A stretch of 64,000 nt of DNA from Arsenicicoccus cauae (GTDB lineage: Bacteria; Actinomycetota; Actinomycetes; Actinomycetales; Dermatophilaceae), in the NCBI RefSeq assembly GCF_009707125.1, contig NZ_WLVL01000037.1, positions 269,325 through 333,324 of the forward strand. Reading direction: 5' to 3'. A program made the translations under genes and the position numbers. Positions 45,064-54,213 of this stretch are shown in pieces. The notes below the pieces were generated by a model that was not told the origin of the DNA, ran no database searches, and saw nothing but the letters and a program-made list of their open reading frames with translations. Position 1 is the stretch's first letter. Every line of letters starts with the position of its first letter.

Positions 45064-45594
45064 TCAGGCTCGGCGCTCGCGCAGCTTCTCGCCCTTGGCG
45101 TGCGCCTCGTCGCGCAGCGCCGCCTGGTAGGCCACCATCGCCTCGCGCACGCGCCGCGCCTCCTCACCTGTGCCGGAGCCGATGATGCGCGCGGCCAGCA
45201 GGCCGGCGTTGCGCGCGCCCCCGATCGACACGGTCGCGACCGGCACCCCGGCCGGCATCTGCACGATCGACAGGAGCGAGTCCATGCCGTCGAGATGCTT
45301 CAGCGGCACCGGGACCCCGATCACCGGCAGCGGGGTGACCGACGCGAGCATCCCCGGCAGGTGGGCCGCGCCGCCGGCGCCGGCGACGATCACCTGCAGC
45401 CCGCGCGAGGCGGCCCGCTCGCCATACGTGATCATCGCCGTCGGCATCCGGTGCGCCGAGACGACGTCGGCCTCGTAGGCGATGCCGAGCTCGTCGAGGG
45501 CCAGCGCCGCCTGCTCCATCACCGGCCAGTCCGAGTCGGAGCCCATCACGAGCCCGACGGCGATGCCGGGAGAAACGTTGCTGGACAGGGTCAT
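45064..45594 (-). CDS. purE: 5-(carboxyamino)imidazole ribonucleotide mutase
   Basis: A 176-aa Pur[17 protein letters not shown] at the N-terminus (with the active-site serine), [12 protein letters not shown] with the catalytic His, [18 protein letters not shown] and PVIGVPV are all class I PurE motifs. It converts N5-CAIR to CAIR in purine synthesis, following PurK, whose gene overlaps its start (ATGA at 45594-45591). The last 30 residues ([18 protein letters not shown]) are a usual charged tail. The fadE25 gene, adjacent to purE in Mycobacterium, is here far upstream. Confidence 0.97.
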   Translation of the reverse strand: MTLSSNVSPGIAVGLVMGSDSDWPVMEQAALALDELGIAYEADVVSAHRMPTAMITYGERAASRGLQVIVAGAGGAAHLPGMLASVTPLPVIGVPVPLKHLDGMDSLLSIVQMPAGVPVATVSIGGARNAGLLAARIIGSGTGEEARRVREAMVAYQAALRDEAHAKGEKLRERRA

Positions 45595-46814
45595 TCGGTG
45601 ATCACTCCCTGGAGGTAGTCGCAGGCGTGGCGCGCTCGTGCCCGCAGGTCGTCGAGGTCGTCGCCGCTCACGTCGACGTGGCCGATCTTGCGTCCGGGGC
45701 GGACGTCCTTGCCGTAGAGGTGGAACTTCATCGCGGGGTCGCGCGCCATCAGGTGGCGGTAGGTCGCGTAGAGCTCGGGATAGTCGCCGCCGAGGACGTT
45801 GCCCATGACGGTCCAGCGCTCCCTCGCTCGAGTCGAGCCGAGCGGCAGGTCGAGGACCGCCCGCAGGTGCTGCTCGAACTGGCTCGTGACCGAGCCGTCG
45901 ATGGTCCAGTGGCCCGAGTTGTGCGGGCGCATCGCCAGCTCGTTGACCAGGTATGTCGGACGGTCGTCGCCGTCACGCGTCTCGAACAGCTCCACCGCCA
46001 TGACGCCGGTGACACCCAGCTCCCCCGCGATGCGCAGCGCCGACTCGCTCGCTCGCGAGGCCAGCTCCGGGTCGAGGTCCGGTGCGGGAGCCAGCACCTC
46101 GGTGCAGATCCCGTCGGTCTGCACCGTCTCCACGACCGGCCAGACGGCGGCCTGGCCGGACGGCGAGCGCGCCACGAGGACCGCCAGCTCGCGGGTGAAC
46201 CCGACCATGGCCTCCGCCAGCAGCCCGTCGGCCATCGTGGCCCCGTGCTCGCTGTCGGTCCCACCGGCACCGGCGGCCTCGACGGCGTCGAGCCAGTCGC
46301 GGGCGTCGTCCGGGCCGGTGACGACCCGGACTCCCTTGCCGTCGTAGCCTCCCCGCGGGGTCTTGAGCACCAGCGGCCAGCCGACCCGCTCGCCGAAGGC
46401 CTCGAGGTCGGAACGGCTCGTCACGTGGGCCCAGTCCGGGCAGGGGATGCCGAGCTCGGTCAGCCGACGCCGCATGACCAGCTTGTCCTGGGCATGCAGG
46501 AGAGCCTCCGGCGACGGCTCGACCCGGACCCCGGCGGCCTGCACGGCGGCGATCACCTCCGGAGGCACGTGCTCGTGGTCGAAGGTCACGACGTCGCAGC
46601 GGCGGGCGAACTCCACGACGTCCTCGACGCTCGTGTGATCCCCGACGGGCGAGGACGGGATGACCTGCGCGGCCGACGCGGACTCCGACTCGGCCAGCAC
46701 GGACAGCGTGACGCCGAGCCCGACGGCGGGAGGGGCCGTCATACGAGCCAGCTGTCCACCCCCGATGATGCCGACGACGGGGAAACCACCTGGTGCGGTG
46801 CGCGGAGTTGTCAC
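45591..46814 (-). CDS. purK: 5-(carboxyamino)imidazole ribonucleotide synthase
   Basis: A 407-aa ATP-grasp enzyme that carboxylates AIR with bicarbonate and ATP. The N-terminal [47 protein letters not shown] (nucleotide-binding loop) and the C-terminal [19 protein letters not shown] are PurK hallmarks. The GTG at 46814 lies 7 nt after TACCCT on the minus strand, without a ribosome site. It overlaps purE. The -10 element overlaps the one for the divergent gtrA-like gene, so the two transcripts probably interfere or are co-controlled. Confidence 0.97.
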   Translation of the reverse strand: MTTPRTAPGGFPVVGIIGGGQLARMTAPPAVGLGVTLSVLAESESASAAQVIPSSPVGDHTSVEDVVEFARRCDVVTFDHEHVPPEVIAAVQAAGVRVEPSPEALLHAQDKLVMRRRLTELGIPCPDWAHVTSRSDLEAFGERVGWPLVLKTPRGGYDGKGVRVVTGPDDARDWLDAVEAAGAGGTDSEHGATMADGLLAEAMVGFTRELAVLVARSPSGQAAVWPVVETVQTDGICTEVLAPAPDLDPELASRASESALRIAGELGVTGVMAVELFETRDGDDRPTYLVNELAMRPHNSGHWTIDGSVTSQFEQHLRAVLDLPLGSTRARERWTVMGNVLGGDYPELYATYRHLMARDPAMKFHLYGKDVRPGRKIGHVDVSGDDLDDLRARARHACDYLQGVITE

Positions 46815-46821
46815 AGGCGAC

Positions 46822-46827
46822 AGGGTA
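46822..46827 (-). promoter_or_regulatory. -10 element TACCCT for purK-purE
   Basis: TACCCT on the minus strand, 7 nt before the GTG at 46814. It shares bases 46826-46827 with the plus-strand -10 of the gtrA-like gene. Confidence 0.45.
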
Positions 46828-46831
46828 CGGT
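46826..46831 (+). promoter_or_regulatory. -10 element TACGGT for the GtrA-like gene
   Basis: TACGGT, then 6 nt, then GTG at 46838. It overlaps the divergent purK -10. Confidence 0.45.
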
Positions 46832-46837
46832 GCTGCG

Positions 46838-47344
46838 GTGCCCACCACCTCCCTCATCGGTCGCCTGCGCGCGCTCGCGGCCCGCCTGTGGCGCGAGGTC
46901 GCCGCCTTCGGGCTCGTCGGCGCCCTCGCGTTCGTGGTCGACATGGGGGGCTACAACCTGCTGGTGTTCGGCCTGCCGGGCCCGGGCGACGGACCCATGC
47001 ACGGCATCCCCGGGCGCGCGTCGGTCACCGCCACGGCCATCGCCACGTTGTTCTCCTGGGTGGGCAACCGCTACCTGACCTACCGCGACCAGCGGCGCGA
47101 CAAGGCGCACCACGAGCTCATGCTCTTCGTGCTGTTCAACGCGATCGCGCTGGTGATCACGTTCGCCTGCCTGTACCTGTCGCGGTACGCCCTCGACCAG
47201 CACTCCCAGCTGGCCGACAACGTCGCCAGGTTCGTGGGCATCGGGCTGGGGACGGTCTTCCGGTTCCTGACCTACCGCCGTTGGGTCTTTGCGGGCAAGG
47301 CCGCCGGGGACGACGAGCTGACGGAGCACACACACGTCGTCTGA
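46838..47344 (+). CDS. GtrA family membrane protein
   Basis: A 168-aa protein with four predicted spans (VAAFGLVGALAFVVDMGGYNLLV, TATAIATLFSWVGNRYLTY, MLFVLFNAIALVITFACLYL, VARFVGIGLGTVFRFLTY). SWVGNRYLTYRD and RFLTYRRWVF are the two half-repeats characteristic of GtrA. Members flip or help transfer polyprenyl-linked sugars; the mycobacterial counterpart Rv3277 sits at the same place beside purK. The start GTG at 46838 is six nucleotides after TACGGT. The gene is convergent with the enoyl-CoA hydratase gene across a hairpin. A sugar substrate cannot be named. Confidence 0.9.
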   Translation: MPTTSLIGRLRALAARLWREVAAFGLVGALAFVVDMGGYNLLVFGLPGPGDGPMHGIPGRASVTATAIATLFSWVGNRYLTYRDQRRDKAHHELMLFVLFNAIALVITFACLYLSRYALDQHSQLADNVARFVGIGLGTVFRFLTYRRWVFAGKAAGDDELTEHTHVV

Positions 47345-47347
47345 GCC

Positions 47348-47376
47348 GGCGGGAGCCGGGGGCGCCCGGCTCCGCC
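47348..47376. terminator. Hairpin between convergent gtrA-like and enoyl-CoA hydratase genes
   Basis: GGAGCCGGG and CCCGGCTCC (47352-47360/47365-47373) form a 9-bp stem with a GGCG loop, and the flanks GGC/GCC add to it. Likely bidirectional. Confidence 0.6.
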
Positions 47377-47383
47377 CTCGCCG

Positions 47384-48187
47384 TCAGACTCCGGGCCAGG
47401 CGGGGCGGCGCTTCTCGGCGAAGGCGGCGACGCCCTCGCGCCGGTCCCCGCTGAAGGCCGTCGCCCGCCAGCAGCCGTCCTCGATCTCCAGCCCGGCCGC
47501 CAGGTCGACGTCGGAGCCGAGGCGCATGGCCCGCTTGGCGTTGCGCACCCCGACGGGCGAGTGCGTCGCGACCAGGGACGCCAGCTCCAGGGCGTGCTCG
47601 CGGGCCGTCCCGGCGTCGACCACCTCGTCGACGGCGCCGAGCGAGAGCGCCTCGGCCGCCGGCATCTTGGCGGCGCCGAAGATGATGCGGGAGGCCCGCG
47701 ACCAGCCGACGCGACGGGTCAGCAGCTGCGTGCCGCCACCGCCGGGGATGACGCCGACCGACACCTCGGGCAGGCCCACCGTCGCGCCGTCCCCGCAGAC
47801 GATCAGGTCGCAGGACAGCGCGATCTCGAAGCCCCCGCCGAGCGCGAAGCCGTCCACGGCCGCGATGGCCGGCACCGGCAGCGCCAGCACCCCGCCGTAG
47901 GCCGCGCGCGCCACGGGTCGCTGGGCCATCAGGTCGGCGTCGGTGAAGCCGTTGCGCTCCTTGAGGTCCGCCCCGACGCAGAAGGCCTTGGGGTGCGTCG
48001 AGCTCACCACCACCGCCCGCACCTCGCCGCGCAGCGCCAGCGCGGACAGCTGCGTGGTCGCGGCGCCGAGGTCGCGCGCCATCGCGGTCGAGACGGCGTT
48101 CATCGCCTCGGGCCGGTCCAGGGCGAGCTCGGCGACGTGGCCGTGCTCGCCGTGGCGGGTGATCGTCACGTTGTCGTAGTCGGTCAT
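47384..48187 (-). CDS. Enoyl-CoA hydratase/isomerase family protein
   Basis: A 267-aa crotonase-fold enzyme. Motifs: HVAELALDRPEAMNAVS, AFCVGADLKERNGF (oxyanion-hole region), AAVDGFALGGGFEIALSCD and the catalytic Glu in PEVSVGVIPGGGGTQLL. It hydrates 2-enoyl-CoA esters in beta-oxidation or a related pathway. The ATG at 48187 overlaps the stop of the cyclase gene (ATGA), which is an unexpected partner, and the gene is not beside other beta-oxidation genes. Substrate chain length cannot be told. It ends 7 bp before a hairpin shared with the gtrA-like gene. Confidence 0.9.
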   Translation of the reverse strand: MTDYDNVTITRHGEHGHVAELALDRPEAMNAVSTAMARDLGAATTQLSALALRGEVRAVVVSSTHPKAFCVGADLKERNGFTDADLMAQRPVARAAYGGVLALPVPAIAAVDGFALGGGFEIALSCDLIVCGDGATVGLPEVSVGVIPGGGGTQLLTRRVGWSRASRIIFGAAKMPAAEALSLGAVDEVVDAGTAREHALELASLVATHSPVGVRNAKRAMRLGSDVDLAAGLEIEDGCWRATAFSGDRREGVAAFAEKRRPAWPGV

Positions 48188-49350
48188 CGGACCTCCAGGT
48201 CGTCAGAGTCGAGGAACGCCGGCTGTGCTGGGTGGGGCAACGCGCCGGGCAGGCCGTCGGGGATCGCGACGGTGCGGTGCAGCAGGGAGGGGGCGACGAC
48301 GCCCACCCCTCGCAGGGTGCGGGTGCGCTGCCGCACCGCGGTGAGGTCTGGCGCGTCGGCGATCCGTGACACGAGCCCCTCGTCGGCCAGCACCTTGCCG
48401 GAGGGCGCGACTGCGGTGAGGCGGGCGGCGCGGTTGACCGTGGTGCCGAAGACGTCGCCGAGCCGCGACACGACGTGGCCGTAGGCGAGGCCGACCCGCA
48501 CGGGAGGCAGCATGTCGTCGTAGCGGATGGCGTCGACCAGGTCCAGGGCGATCCGGGCGCCCTCGGCGGGCACCTTCGCGACGTACAGGACCTCGTCCCC
48601 GACCGTCTTGATGACCCGGCCGCCGTGCCCGGTGATGACGTCGCTGCACAGCGCCTCGAACCTCTGCACCACGGTCGCCAGCTCGCGCTCCGACAGGCGC
48701 CGCACCAGCGAGGTGAAGGACACGAGGTCGGCGAAGCCCACGCAGCGTCGCAGCCCCTGCTCCCCCACCGACGGGTCGGCGTCGGCGACCATGCGGGCGG
48801 TGGCGGCGGCCAGGTGCCGGCGCCAGGCGTAGACGAGCAACGGCTCGAGCTCGTCGGCCAGCTCGGCGACCTTGCGCGCAGCGGCCAGCGCGGTGTCCTC
48901 GTCGGGCTCGGCGCGGGTCGAGTCGTGGCTCTCGTCGGAGACGGCCACGCGCCCGAGGTCGACCTCGCCCTGCGCCCAGGGGCTCAGCGACTCGGCGAAC
49001 ACCGAGCACTGCCACACCGACAGGCGGTCCGCGGTGCGGGCGAAGGCCCGGGTCAGGCTGAGGGCCGAGTCCTCGTCGAGCTCTCCGCGCCGCACGAGCG
49101 CGGCGACGCCGCGCAGGGCGGTCAGGTCGAGCTGGGAGAAGACCGCCTCGCCGTCCTCGTTGCCCGGGAACCCGAGGGCGTGCCAGAAGCGCTCGGCGGT
49201 GCGCAGGGAGACCCCGACGGTCCGGGACACGTCGCGCCGGTCGAGGTCCAGCGGGCCGCCGAGCAGCTCTCGCTGCACCTGCTCGACCAGGGGGTCCAGC
49301 CGCACCGGGGCCTGCGACAGCCGGGTCGACTCGTCACCGTGGTCCGCCAC
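48184..49350 (-). CDS. Adenylate/guanylate cyclase with N-terminal regulatory domain (class III)
   Basis: A 388-aa protein. Residues 1-180 are a helical domain like the pH-sensing regulatory domain of mycobacterial Rv1264 (RTVGVSLRTAERFWHALGFP). The cyclase domain starts at about 200: CVGFADLVSFTSLV with the first metal Asp, GGRVIKTVGDEVLYVA with the second Asp and the purine-site Lys, DVFGTTVNRAARL with the transition-state Asn and Arg. It looks active; cAMP is the likely product since Lys and Asp are in place. The GTG at 49350 has GAGGAGG 5-6 nt upstream. It overlaps the enoyl-CoA hydratase gene downstream and lies 61 bp after birA. Confidence 0.9.
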   Translation of the reverse strand: MADHGDESTRLSQAPVRLDPLVEQVQRELLGGPLDLDRRDVSRTVGVSLRTAERFWHALGFPGNEDGEAVFSQLDLTALRGVAALVRRGELDEDSALSLTRAFARTADRLSVWQCSVFAESLSPWAQGEVDLGRVAVSDESHDSTRAEPDEDTALAAARKVAELADELEPLLVYAWRRHLAAATARMVADADPSVGEQGLRRCVGFADLVSFTSLVRRLSERELATVVQRFEALCSDVITGHGGRVIKTVGDEVLYVAKVPAEGARIALDLVDAIRYDDMLPPVRVGLAYGHVVSRLGDVFGTTVNRAARLTAVAPSGKVLADEGLVSRIADAPDLTAVRQRTRTLRGVGVVAPSLLHRTVAIPDGLPGALPHPAQPAFLDSDDLEVR

Positions 49351-49411
49351 CGTCGCCTCCTCGCCGTCCCGCGGGACGACGCTCGCCGCCGACCGCTCCC
49401 GCCATGATGCC

Positions 49412-50224
49412 TCAGCCCGACAGCCTCGCGTGCACCACGTCACCGGCGGCGTGGGTGCGCTCTCCCCCAGCGGTGCGTATGACGAGACGGCCGGCCCCGT
49501 CGACCCGCACCGCCCGGCCCGGCTCCACCGCACCGGAGGGCAGGTGGATGTCGACCTCGCGCCCGAGGGTCGCGCAGGCCGCGGTGTAGTCCGCGCGCAG
49601 GGCCGGCATCCGCGACGGCGTCGCCCACTGGCCGTGCCGGTGGGCGAGGGCACGCAGCACCGCCACCACGACGTCCTCCCGCCCGACCTCGACGCCGCAC
49701 AGCTGCAAGGAGGTCGCGGTCTCGACGGGGAGCTGCTCGCGGGTCTGGTGGACGTTGATCCCGAGCCCGAGCACGGCGACCCCATCACCAGGACCAGGGG
49801 CCGGCGCCAGCTCGCACAGCACCCCGCACACCTTGCGGTCGTCGTCGGTGGCGACGAGCACGTCGTTGGGCCACTTGAGCACGAAGGCCTCGGCGCGCCC
49901 GGGCCCGGCGAGGGACGCGAGGGCGTCCCGCACGGCCAGGCCCGTCAGCAGGGGCAGCCACCCCGCGTCCGGCATACGAGCCGATGGGACCGGCACGCAG
50001 GCGGACAGGGCCACGGCCGTCCCGGCCGGGGTCTCCCACGACCGGGCCAGCCGACCGCGTCCCGCCTGCTGGTGGTCCGTGGTGAGCACGTGCCATGGCC
50101 GAGGGTCGGCGAGCAGCTCGGCGTTGGTGCTGCCGACCGCGTCGCGGACCCGCACATCGAGCCACGGCGACATGGCGTCCGTCACATGCCTGGTCAGAGC
50201 GCTTTGTCGCAGAGCGGAGGTCAC
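49412..50224 (-). CDS. birA: Biotin-[acetyl-CoA-carboxylase] ligase
   Basis: A 270-aa BirA without the N-terminal DNA-binding domain, so it acts only as ligase. VGSTNAELL, the biotin/ATP loop [26 protein letters not shown] (catalytic Lys region) and [13 protein letters not shown] are visible. It attaches biotin to the carrier domain of the acyl-CoA carboxylases encoded next door and elsewhere. Divergent from accD5-like; the GTG at 50224 follows TAGCCT by 7 nt, and its -10 overlaps the accD5 -10, so the two genes share a very small control region. Order birA-accD5-accE is as in Mycobacterium. Confidence 0.95.
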   Translation of the reverse strand: MTSALRQSALTRHVTDAMSPWLDVRVRDAVGSTNAELLADPRPWHVLTTDHQQAGRGRLARSWETPAGTAVALSACVPVPSARMPDAGWLPLLTGLAVRDALASLAGPGRAEAFVLKWPNDVLVATDDDRKVCGVLCELAPAPGPGDGVAVLGLGINVHQTREQLPVETATSLQLCGVEVGREDVVVAVLRALAHRHGQWATPSRMPALRADYTAACATLGREVDIHLPSGAVEPGRAVRVDGAGRLVIRTAGGERTHAAGDVVHARLSG

Positions 50225-50231
50225 GAGCCCA

Positions 50232-50237
50232 AGGCTA
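50232..50237 (-). promoter_or_regulatory. -10 element TAGCCT for birA
   Basis: TAGCCT on the minus strand, 7 nt before the GTG at 50224; overlaps the accD5 -10 at 50236-50237. Confidence 0.45.
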
Positions 50238-50241
50238 TGGT
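50236..50241 (+). promoter_or_regulatory. -10 element TATGGT for accD5-like gene
   Basis: TATGGT, 6 nt before the ATG at 50248; leaderless start inferred; overlaps the birA -10. Confidence 0.5.
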
Positions 50242-50247
50242 GTCGCC

Positions 50248-51852
50248 ATGGCTGACGCTCCGACGACGGACACCTTCGACCTGGCCACGACCGCAGGTCG
50301 GCTCGCCGACCTGCACCACCGCAACGAGCAGGTCCTGCACGGGGCCTCCGAGAAGGCGGTCGAGAAGCAGCACGCCCGCGGCAAGCAGACCGCTCGGGAG
50401 CGCGTCGAGGCCTTCCTCGACGAGGGCTCGTTCGTCGAGCTGGACCAGTACGCCCGCCACCGCTCGACGGCCTTCGGCCAGGACAAGAACCGGCCGTATG
50501 GCGACGGGGTCATCACCGGCTACGGCACCGTCGACGGCCGCCAGGTGTGCGTGTTCGCGCAGGACTTCACGGTCTTCGGCGGGTCCCTGGGCGAGGTCTT
50601 CGGGGAGAAGATCGTCAAGGTCATGGACTTCGCCATGAAGATCGGGTGCCCGGTCGTCGGCCTCAACGACTCCGGCGGCGCCCGGATCCAGGAGGGCGTC
50701 GCCTCCCTCGGGATGTATGGCGAGATCTTCCGCCGCAACGTCCTGGCCTCCGGCGTCGTCCCGCAGATCTCGCTCATCATGGGTCCCTGCGCCGGCGGGG
50801 CGGTCTACTCCCCCGCCATCACCGACTTCACGGTCATGGTCGACCAGACGTCCCACATGTTCATCACCGGTCCCGACGTCATCAAGACCGTCACGGGCGA
50901 GAGCGTGGGGATGGAGGAGCTGGGCGGCGCGATGTCGCACAACTCCAAGTCCGGCTGCGCCCACTACATGGGCTCCGACGAGGCCGACGCGATGGACTAC
51001 GTCAAGGAGCTGCTCTCCTACCTGCCGAGCAACAACCACGAGGACCCGCCGGTCTTCGAGGCCGAGGTGGACCTCGAGATCAACGAGCTGGACGTCGCCC
51101 TGGACACGATCATCCCGGACTCGCCCAACATGCCGTACGACATGCACGAGGTCTTCACGGCGATCCTCGACGACCAGGCCTTCCTCGAGGTCCAGCCGTT
51201 GTTCGCGCCCAACATCATCACCGGCTTCGGGCGGGTCGAGGGGCGCAGCGTCGGCATCGTCGCCAACCAGCCGATGCAGTTCGCCGGGTGCCTGGACATC
51301 GACGCCTCCGAGAAGGCCGCGCGCTTCGTGCGCACCTGCGACGCCTTCAACGTCCCCGTGCTGACCTTCGTGGACGTGCCGGGCTTCCTGCCGGGCACCG
51401 ACCAGGAGTGGAACGGCATCATCCGCCGCGGTGCCAAGCTCATCTACGCGTATGCCGAGGCCACCGTCCCGCTCGTCACCGTCATCACCCGCAAGGCCTA
51501 CGGCGGGGCGTACGACGTCATGGGGTCCAAGCACCTCGGCGCCGACGTCAACATCGCCTGGCCCACCGCGCAGATCGCCGTGATGGGCGCGCAGGGTGCG
51601 GTCAACATCCTCTACCGCAAGGAGATCGCCGCGGCCGAGGCGGAGGGCCGCGACGTCGACGCGACGCGCGCGCAGTTCATCAAGGAGTACGAGGACCACC
51701 TCGCCAACCCCTACATCGCGGCCGAGCGCGGCTACATCGACGCGGTCATCGCCCCGCAGGAGACCCGCCGCAACGTCGTGCAGGCGCTGCGGGCGCTGCA
51801 GACCAAGCGCGAGAACCACCCGCCCAAGAAGCACGGCAACATCCCGCTGTGA
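50248..51852 (+). CDS. accD5: Acyl-CoA (propionyl-CoA) carboxylase carboxyltransferase beta subunit
   Basis: A 534-aa carboxyltransferase, the usual length for AccD5/Pcc[24 protein letters not shown] at the N-terminus, [32 protein letters not shown] (oxyanion region), [12 protein letters not shown] and, in the second half, [21 protein letters not shown] and [16 protein letters not shown] are family signatures. It transfers the carboxyl group from carboxybiotin to propionyl- or acetyl-CoA for methyl-malonyl/malonyl-CoA. The small epsilon subunit gene follows after 43 bp. The biotin-carrier alpha subunit is not in the window. Divergent from birA. Confidence 0.95.
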   Translation: MADAPTTDTFDLATTAGRLADLHHRNEQVLHGASEKAVEKQHARGKQTARERVEAFLDEGSFVELDQYARHRSTAFGQDKNRPYGDGVITGYGTVDGRQVCVFAQDFTVFGGSLGEVFGEKIVKVMDFAMKIGCPVVGLNDSGGARIQEGVASLGMYGEIFRRNVLASGVVPQISLIMGPCAGGAVYSPAITDFTVMVDQTSHMFITGPDVIKTVTGESVGMEELGGAMSHNSKSGCAHYMGSDEADAMDYVKELLSYLPSNNHEDPPVFEAEVDLEINELDVALDTIIPDSPNMPYDMHEVFTAILDDQAFLEVQPLFAPNIITGFGRVEGRSVGIVANQPMQFAGCLDIDASEKAARFVRTCDAFNVPVLTFVDVPGFLPGTDQEWNGIIRRGAKLIYAYAEATVPLVTVITRKAYGGAYDVMGSKHLGADVNIAWPTAQIAVMGAQGAVNILYRKEIAAAEAEGRDVDATRAQFIKEYEDHLANPYIAAERGYIDAVIAPQETRRNVVQALRALQTKRENHPPKKHGNIPL

Positions 51853-51895
51853 CCGGGCTGCCGTCGTCCGGCGACCGGCGAAGGAGGAGCACCCG

Positions 51896-52168
51896 ATGAC
51901 CAACGAGACCCCCGGCGGGTCCGCCGCCGTGGCCACGCCCCAGGAGGCGGCGGCGGTCGCCATACCGCCCCTGCTGTCCGTGACCAAGGGCAACCCGACC
52001 GACGAGGAGCTCGCCGCCCTGCTGCTGGTGGTCGCCGCCGCCTCGGGCGGCGAGCCGGCCCCCGAGGAGCAGCCCACCGGCATCTGGGCGAGCCGGGCCC
52101 GCAACCTCGGGGTCTCCTCCCTCGGTGCGCGCCGACGGTCGTCGTGGGGGTGGCGCTCTGCGCGCTGA
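51896..52168 (+). CDS. accE: Acyl-CoA carboxylase epsilon subunit
   Basis: A 90-aa protein. The N-terminal 25 residues are Ala/Thr-rich; LSVTKGNPTDEELAALLLVVAAASGG is the conserved epsilon-subunit helix, and the C-terminus ends in IWASRARNLGVSSLGARRR, the Trp/Arg-rich tail found in actinobacterial AccE. It stabilises the alpha-beta carboxylase complex, probably with the accD5 product encoded 43 bp upstream. AAGGAGGAG lies 5-6 nt before the ATG, a strong ribosome site. The gene is short but its position and both conserved ends make the call firm. Confidence 0.93.
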   Translation: MTNETPGGSAAVATPQEAAAVAIPPLLSVTKGNPTDEELAALLLVVAAASGGEPAPEEQPTGIWASRARNLGVSSLGARRRSSWGWRSAR

Positions 52169-52192
52169 CGAGCCGGAGCGGGTGACCTTGGG

Positions 52193-52198
52193 TAGCGT
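52193..52198 (+). promoter_or_regulatory. -10 element TAGCGT for the DUF885 gene
   Basis: TAGCGT, then 7 nt, then GTG at 52206; leaderless start inferred. Confidence 0.4.
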
Positions 52199-52205
52199 GC
52201 GCGGG

Positions 52206-53912
52206 GTGACCCGTGCTCCGGAGACCGCCCCCGCCTCCCGCCCCAGCGCCGTCGACCGCATCGCCGACGAGTTCGTCCGCGAGAGCCTCGAGCTGAGCCC
52301 GCTCACCGCGACCTACGTCGGCATCCCCGGCCACGACGACCAGATCGACGACTTCTCCCCGGACGGGCTCCGCGCCCAGTCCGAGCTGCGGCGCCGCACC
52401 CTGGCCGCGCTGGCCGCGGTCGAGCCGGCGAGCGACGCGGACCGGATCACCATCACCGCCATGACCGAGCGGCTCGGGCTCGCCGAGGAGATGTATGCCG
52501 CGGGCATCGTCGAGTCCTCCCTCAACGTCATCGCCTCGCCGCTGCAGGACATCCGCGCGGCCTTCGACCTGATGCCCGCCGAGACGGTGGAGCACTGGGC
52601 GACCATCGCCCTGCGGATGGGCCGCATCCCCCTCGCGCTGGAGCAGTACCAAGAGTCCTTGGTCTGCGCCCGCGACAAGGGCACCGTGTCCGCCCGCCGT
52701 CAGGTCGAGGCGTGCATCCAGCAGTGCCACGACCTGGTCGAGGCTGAGGGCTACTTCGACGGCTTCCTCAAGGGAGCGCTGGCACCTCACCGCGCCCTGC
52801 CCCCGGAGCTGCGCGAGCGACTGACCCGCGAGGTGGGGGCGGCGCGCGACGCCTACGCCCGCATGGCGGAGTTCCTGCGGGACGAGCTGCTCGACGAGGC
52901 ACCGACCGAGGACGCGGTGGGTCGCGACGAGTACGCCCTGTGCTCGCGCTACTTCCTCGGCGCCGAGGTCGACCTGGAGGAGACCTACCGCTGGGGCCAG
53001 GAGGAGCTCGCCCGCATCACCGCGGCCATGCAAGACGTCGCCCACCAGGTCCGCCCGGGCGCGACGGTGGCCGAGGCGATCGCGCTGCTCGACGAGGACC
53101 CGGCCTACCGCCTGGACGGGACGGACGCGCTGCGCCGGTGGATGCAGGACGAGGCCGACGAGGTCGTCCGGCTGCTCGACGGGGAGCACTTCGACATCCC
53201 CGCACCCGTGCGGGAGATCGAGTGCTGCATCGCCCCCACCCAGACCGGCGGCATCTACTACACCGGCCCGTCCGACGACTTCTCGCGGCCCGGACGCATG
53301 TGGTGGTCGGTCCCCAAGGGGGTCACCGAGTTCACGACCTGGCGCGAGCTGACCACCGTCTACCACGAGGGAGTGCCCGGCCATCACCTGCAGGTCGCCC
53401 AGACCGTGCACAACCGCGAGCGGCTCAACACCTGGCGCCGGCAGTTCTCCTGGACCTCCGGCCACGGCGAGGGGTGGGCTCTGTACGCCGAGCGCCTCAT
53501 GGCCGACTTCGGGCACATGAACGACCCGGGCAACCGGATGGGATGGCTGGACGGGCAGTCCTTGCGGGCGGCCCGCGTGGTCATCGACATCGGCGTGCAC
53601 TGCGGCTTCGAGGCGCCCGCCGAGGTCGGTGGCGGCGAGTGGACCTACGACAAGGCGTGGGCCTACCTGACGGCGCACGCCAACATGGAGGAGGCGGTGC
53701 TGCGGTTCGAGCTGGACCGTTACCTCGGCTGGCCGGGGCAGGCCCCGTCCTACAAGGTGGGCGAACGCCTGTGGCTGCAGCTGCGCGACGAGGTGCGCCG
53801 GCACGAGGGGGACGCCTTTTCGCTCAAGGAGTTCCACCGGCGTGCGCTGGACATCGGCGGTGTCGGCCTGGACACGCTCCGCACCGCCGTCCTCCACACC
53901 TACCGGGGGTAA
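52206..53912 (+). CDS. DUF885 (M2-like peptidase-related) protein
   Basis: A 568-aa protein of the DUF885 family, related to zinc metallopeptidases. The motif HEGVPGHHLQ (H387, E388, H393, H394) is the family hallmark and likely binds zinc; EFTTWRELTTVYHEG, SGHGEGWALYAERL and EVGGGEWTYDKAWAYL are other conserved parts. The last codons (TYRG then TAA) lie inside the first unit of a 50-bp repeat array. No signal peptide is seen, so it is cytoplasmic or exported by an unknown route. Substrate unknown. The start is a GTG with TAGCGT upstream; longer starts are possible. Confidence 0.85.
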   Translation: MTRAPETAPASRPSAVDRIADEFVRESLELSPLTATYVGIPGHDDQIDDFSPDGLRAQSELRRRTLAALAAVEPASDADRITITAMTERLGLAEEMYAAGIVESSLNVIASPLQDIRAAFDLMPAETVEHWATIALRMGRIPLALEQYQESLVCARDKGTVSARRQVEACIQQCHDLVEAEGYFDGFLKGALAPHRALPPELRERLTREVGAARDAYARMAEFLRDELLDEAPTEDAVGRDEYALCSRYFLGAEVDLEETYRWGQEELARITAAMQDVAHQVRPGATVAEAIALLDEDPAYRLDGTDALRRWMQDEADEVVRLLDGEHFDIPAPVREIECCIAPTQTGGIYYTGPSDDFSRPGRMWWSVPKGVTEFTTWRELTTVYHEGVPGHHLQVAQTVHNRERLNTWRRQFSWTSGHGEGWALYAERLMADFGHMNDPGNRMGWLDGQSLRAARVVIDIGVHCGFEAPAEVGGGEWTYDKAWAYLTAHANMEEAVLRFELDRYLGWPGQAPSYKVGERLWLQLRDEVRRHEGDAFSLKEFHRRALDIGGVGLDTLRTAVLHTYRG

Positions 53913-54168
53913 GGGCATCAGCCGGGCTTCGTTCGCCAGGCTGATGATCCCGCCGGGGGTAGGGGCATCAGCCGGGCTTCGTTCGCCAGGCTGATGATCC
54001 GGCCGGGGGTAGGGGCATCGACCGGGCTTCGTTCGCCAGGCTGATGATCCCGCCGGGGGTAGGGGCATCAGCCGGGCTTCGTTCGCCAGGCTGATGATCC
54101 CGCCCCCGGTAGGGGCATCAGCCGGGCTTCGTCCCCCAGGCTGATGATCCCGCCCCCGGTAGGGGCAT
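53903..54168. repeat. Array of 50-bp dyad repeats (five full units plus a part)
   Basis: Units begin at 53903, 53953, 54003, 54053 and 54103; a partial sixth starts at 54153. Each has CCGGGGGTAGGGGCATCAG, then a dyad CATCAGCC...GGCTGATG around a 15-nt loop, then ATCCCG. Units 1-4 are almost identical; unit 5 changes the first G-run to CCCCC and the loop TTCGTTC to TTCGTCC. The array starts inside the last codons of the DUF885 gene and ends just before the antiporter gene. It is not a CRISPR: there are no variable spacers. Confidence 0.9.
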
Positions 54169-54213
54169 GAGCGCCGACCGCGTCATCGCCGCCCAGGTGG
54201 GAGGATGTGCGCC

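Noticed and set aside
53903..54168. 50-bp repeats as a CRISPR array
   Set aside because: The whole unit is repeated with no variable spacers, no cas genes are near, and the dyad structure is of a tandem REP-like repeat.
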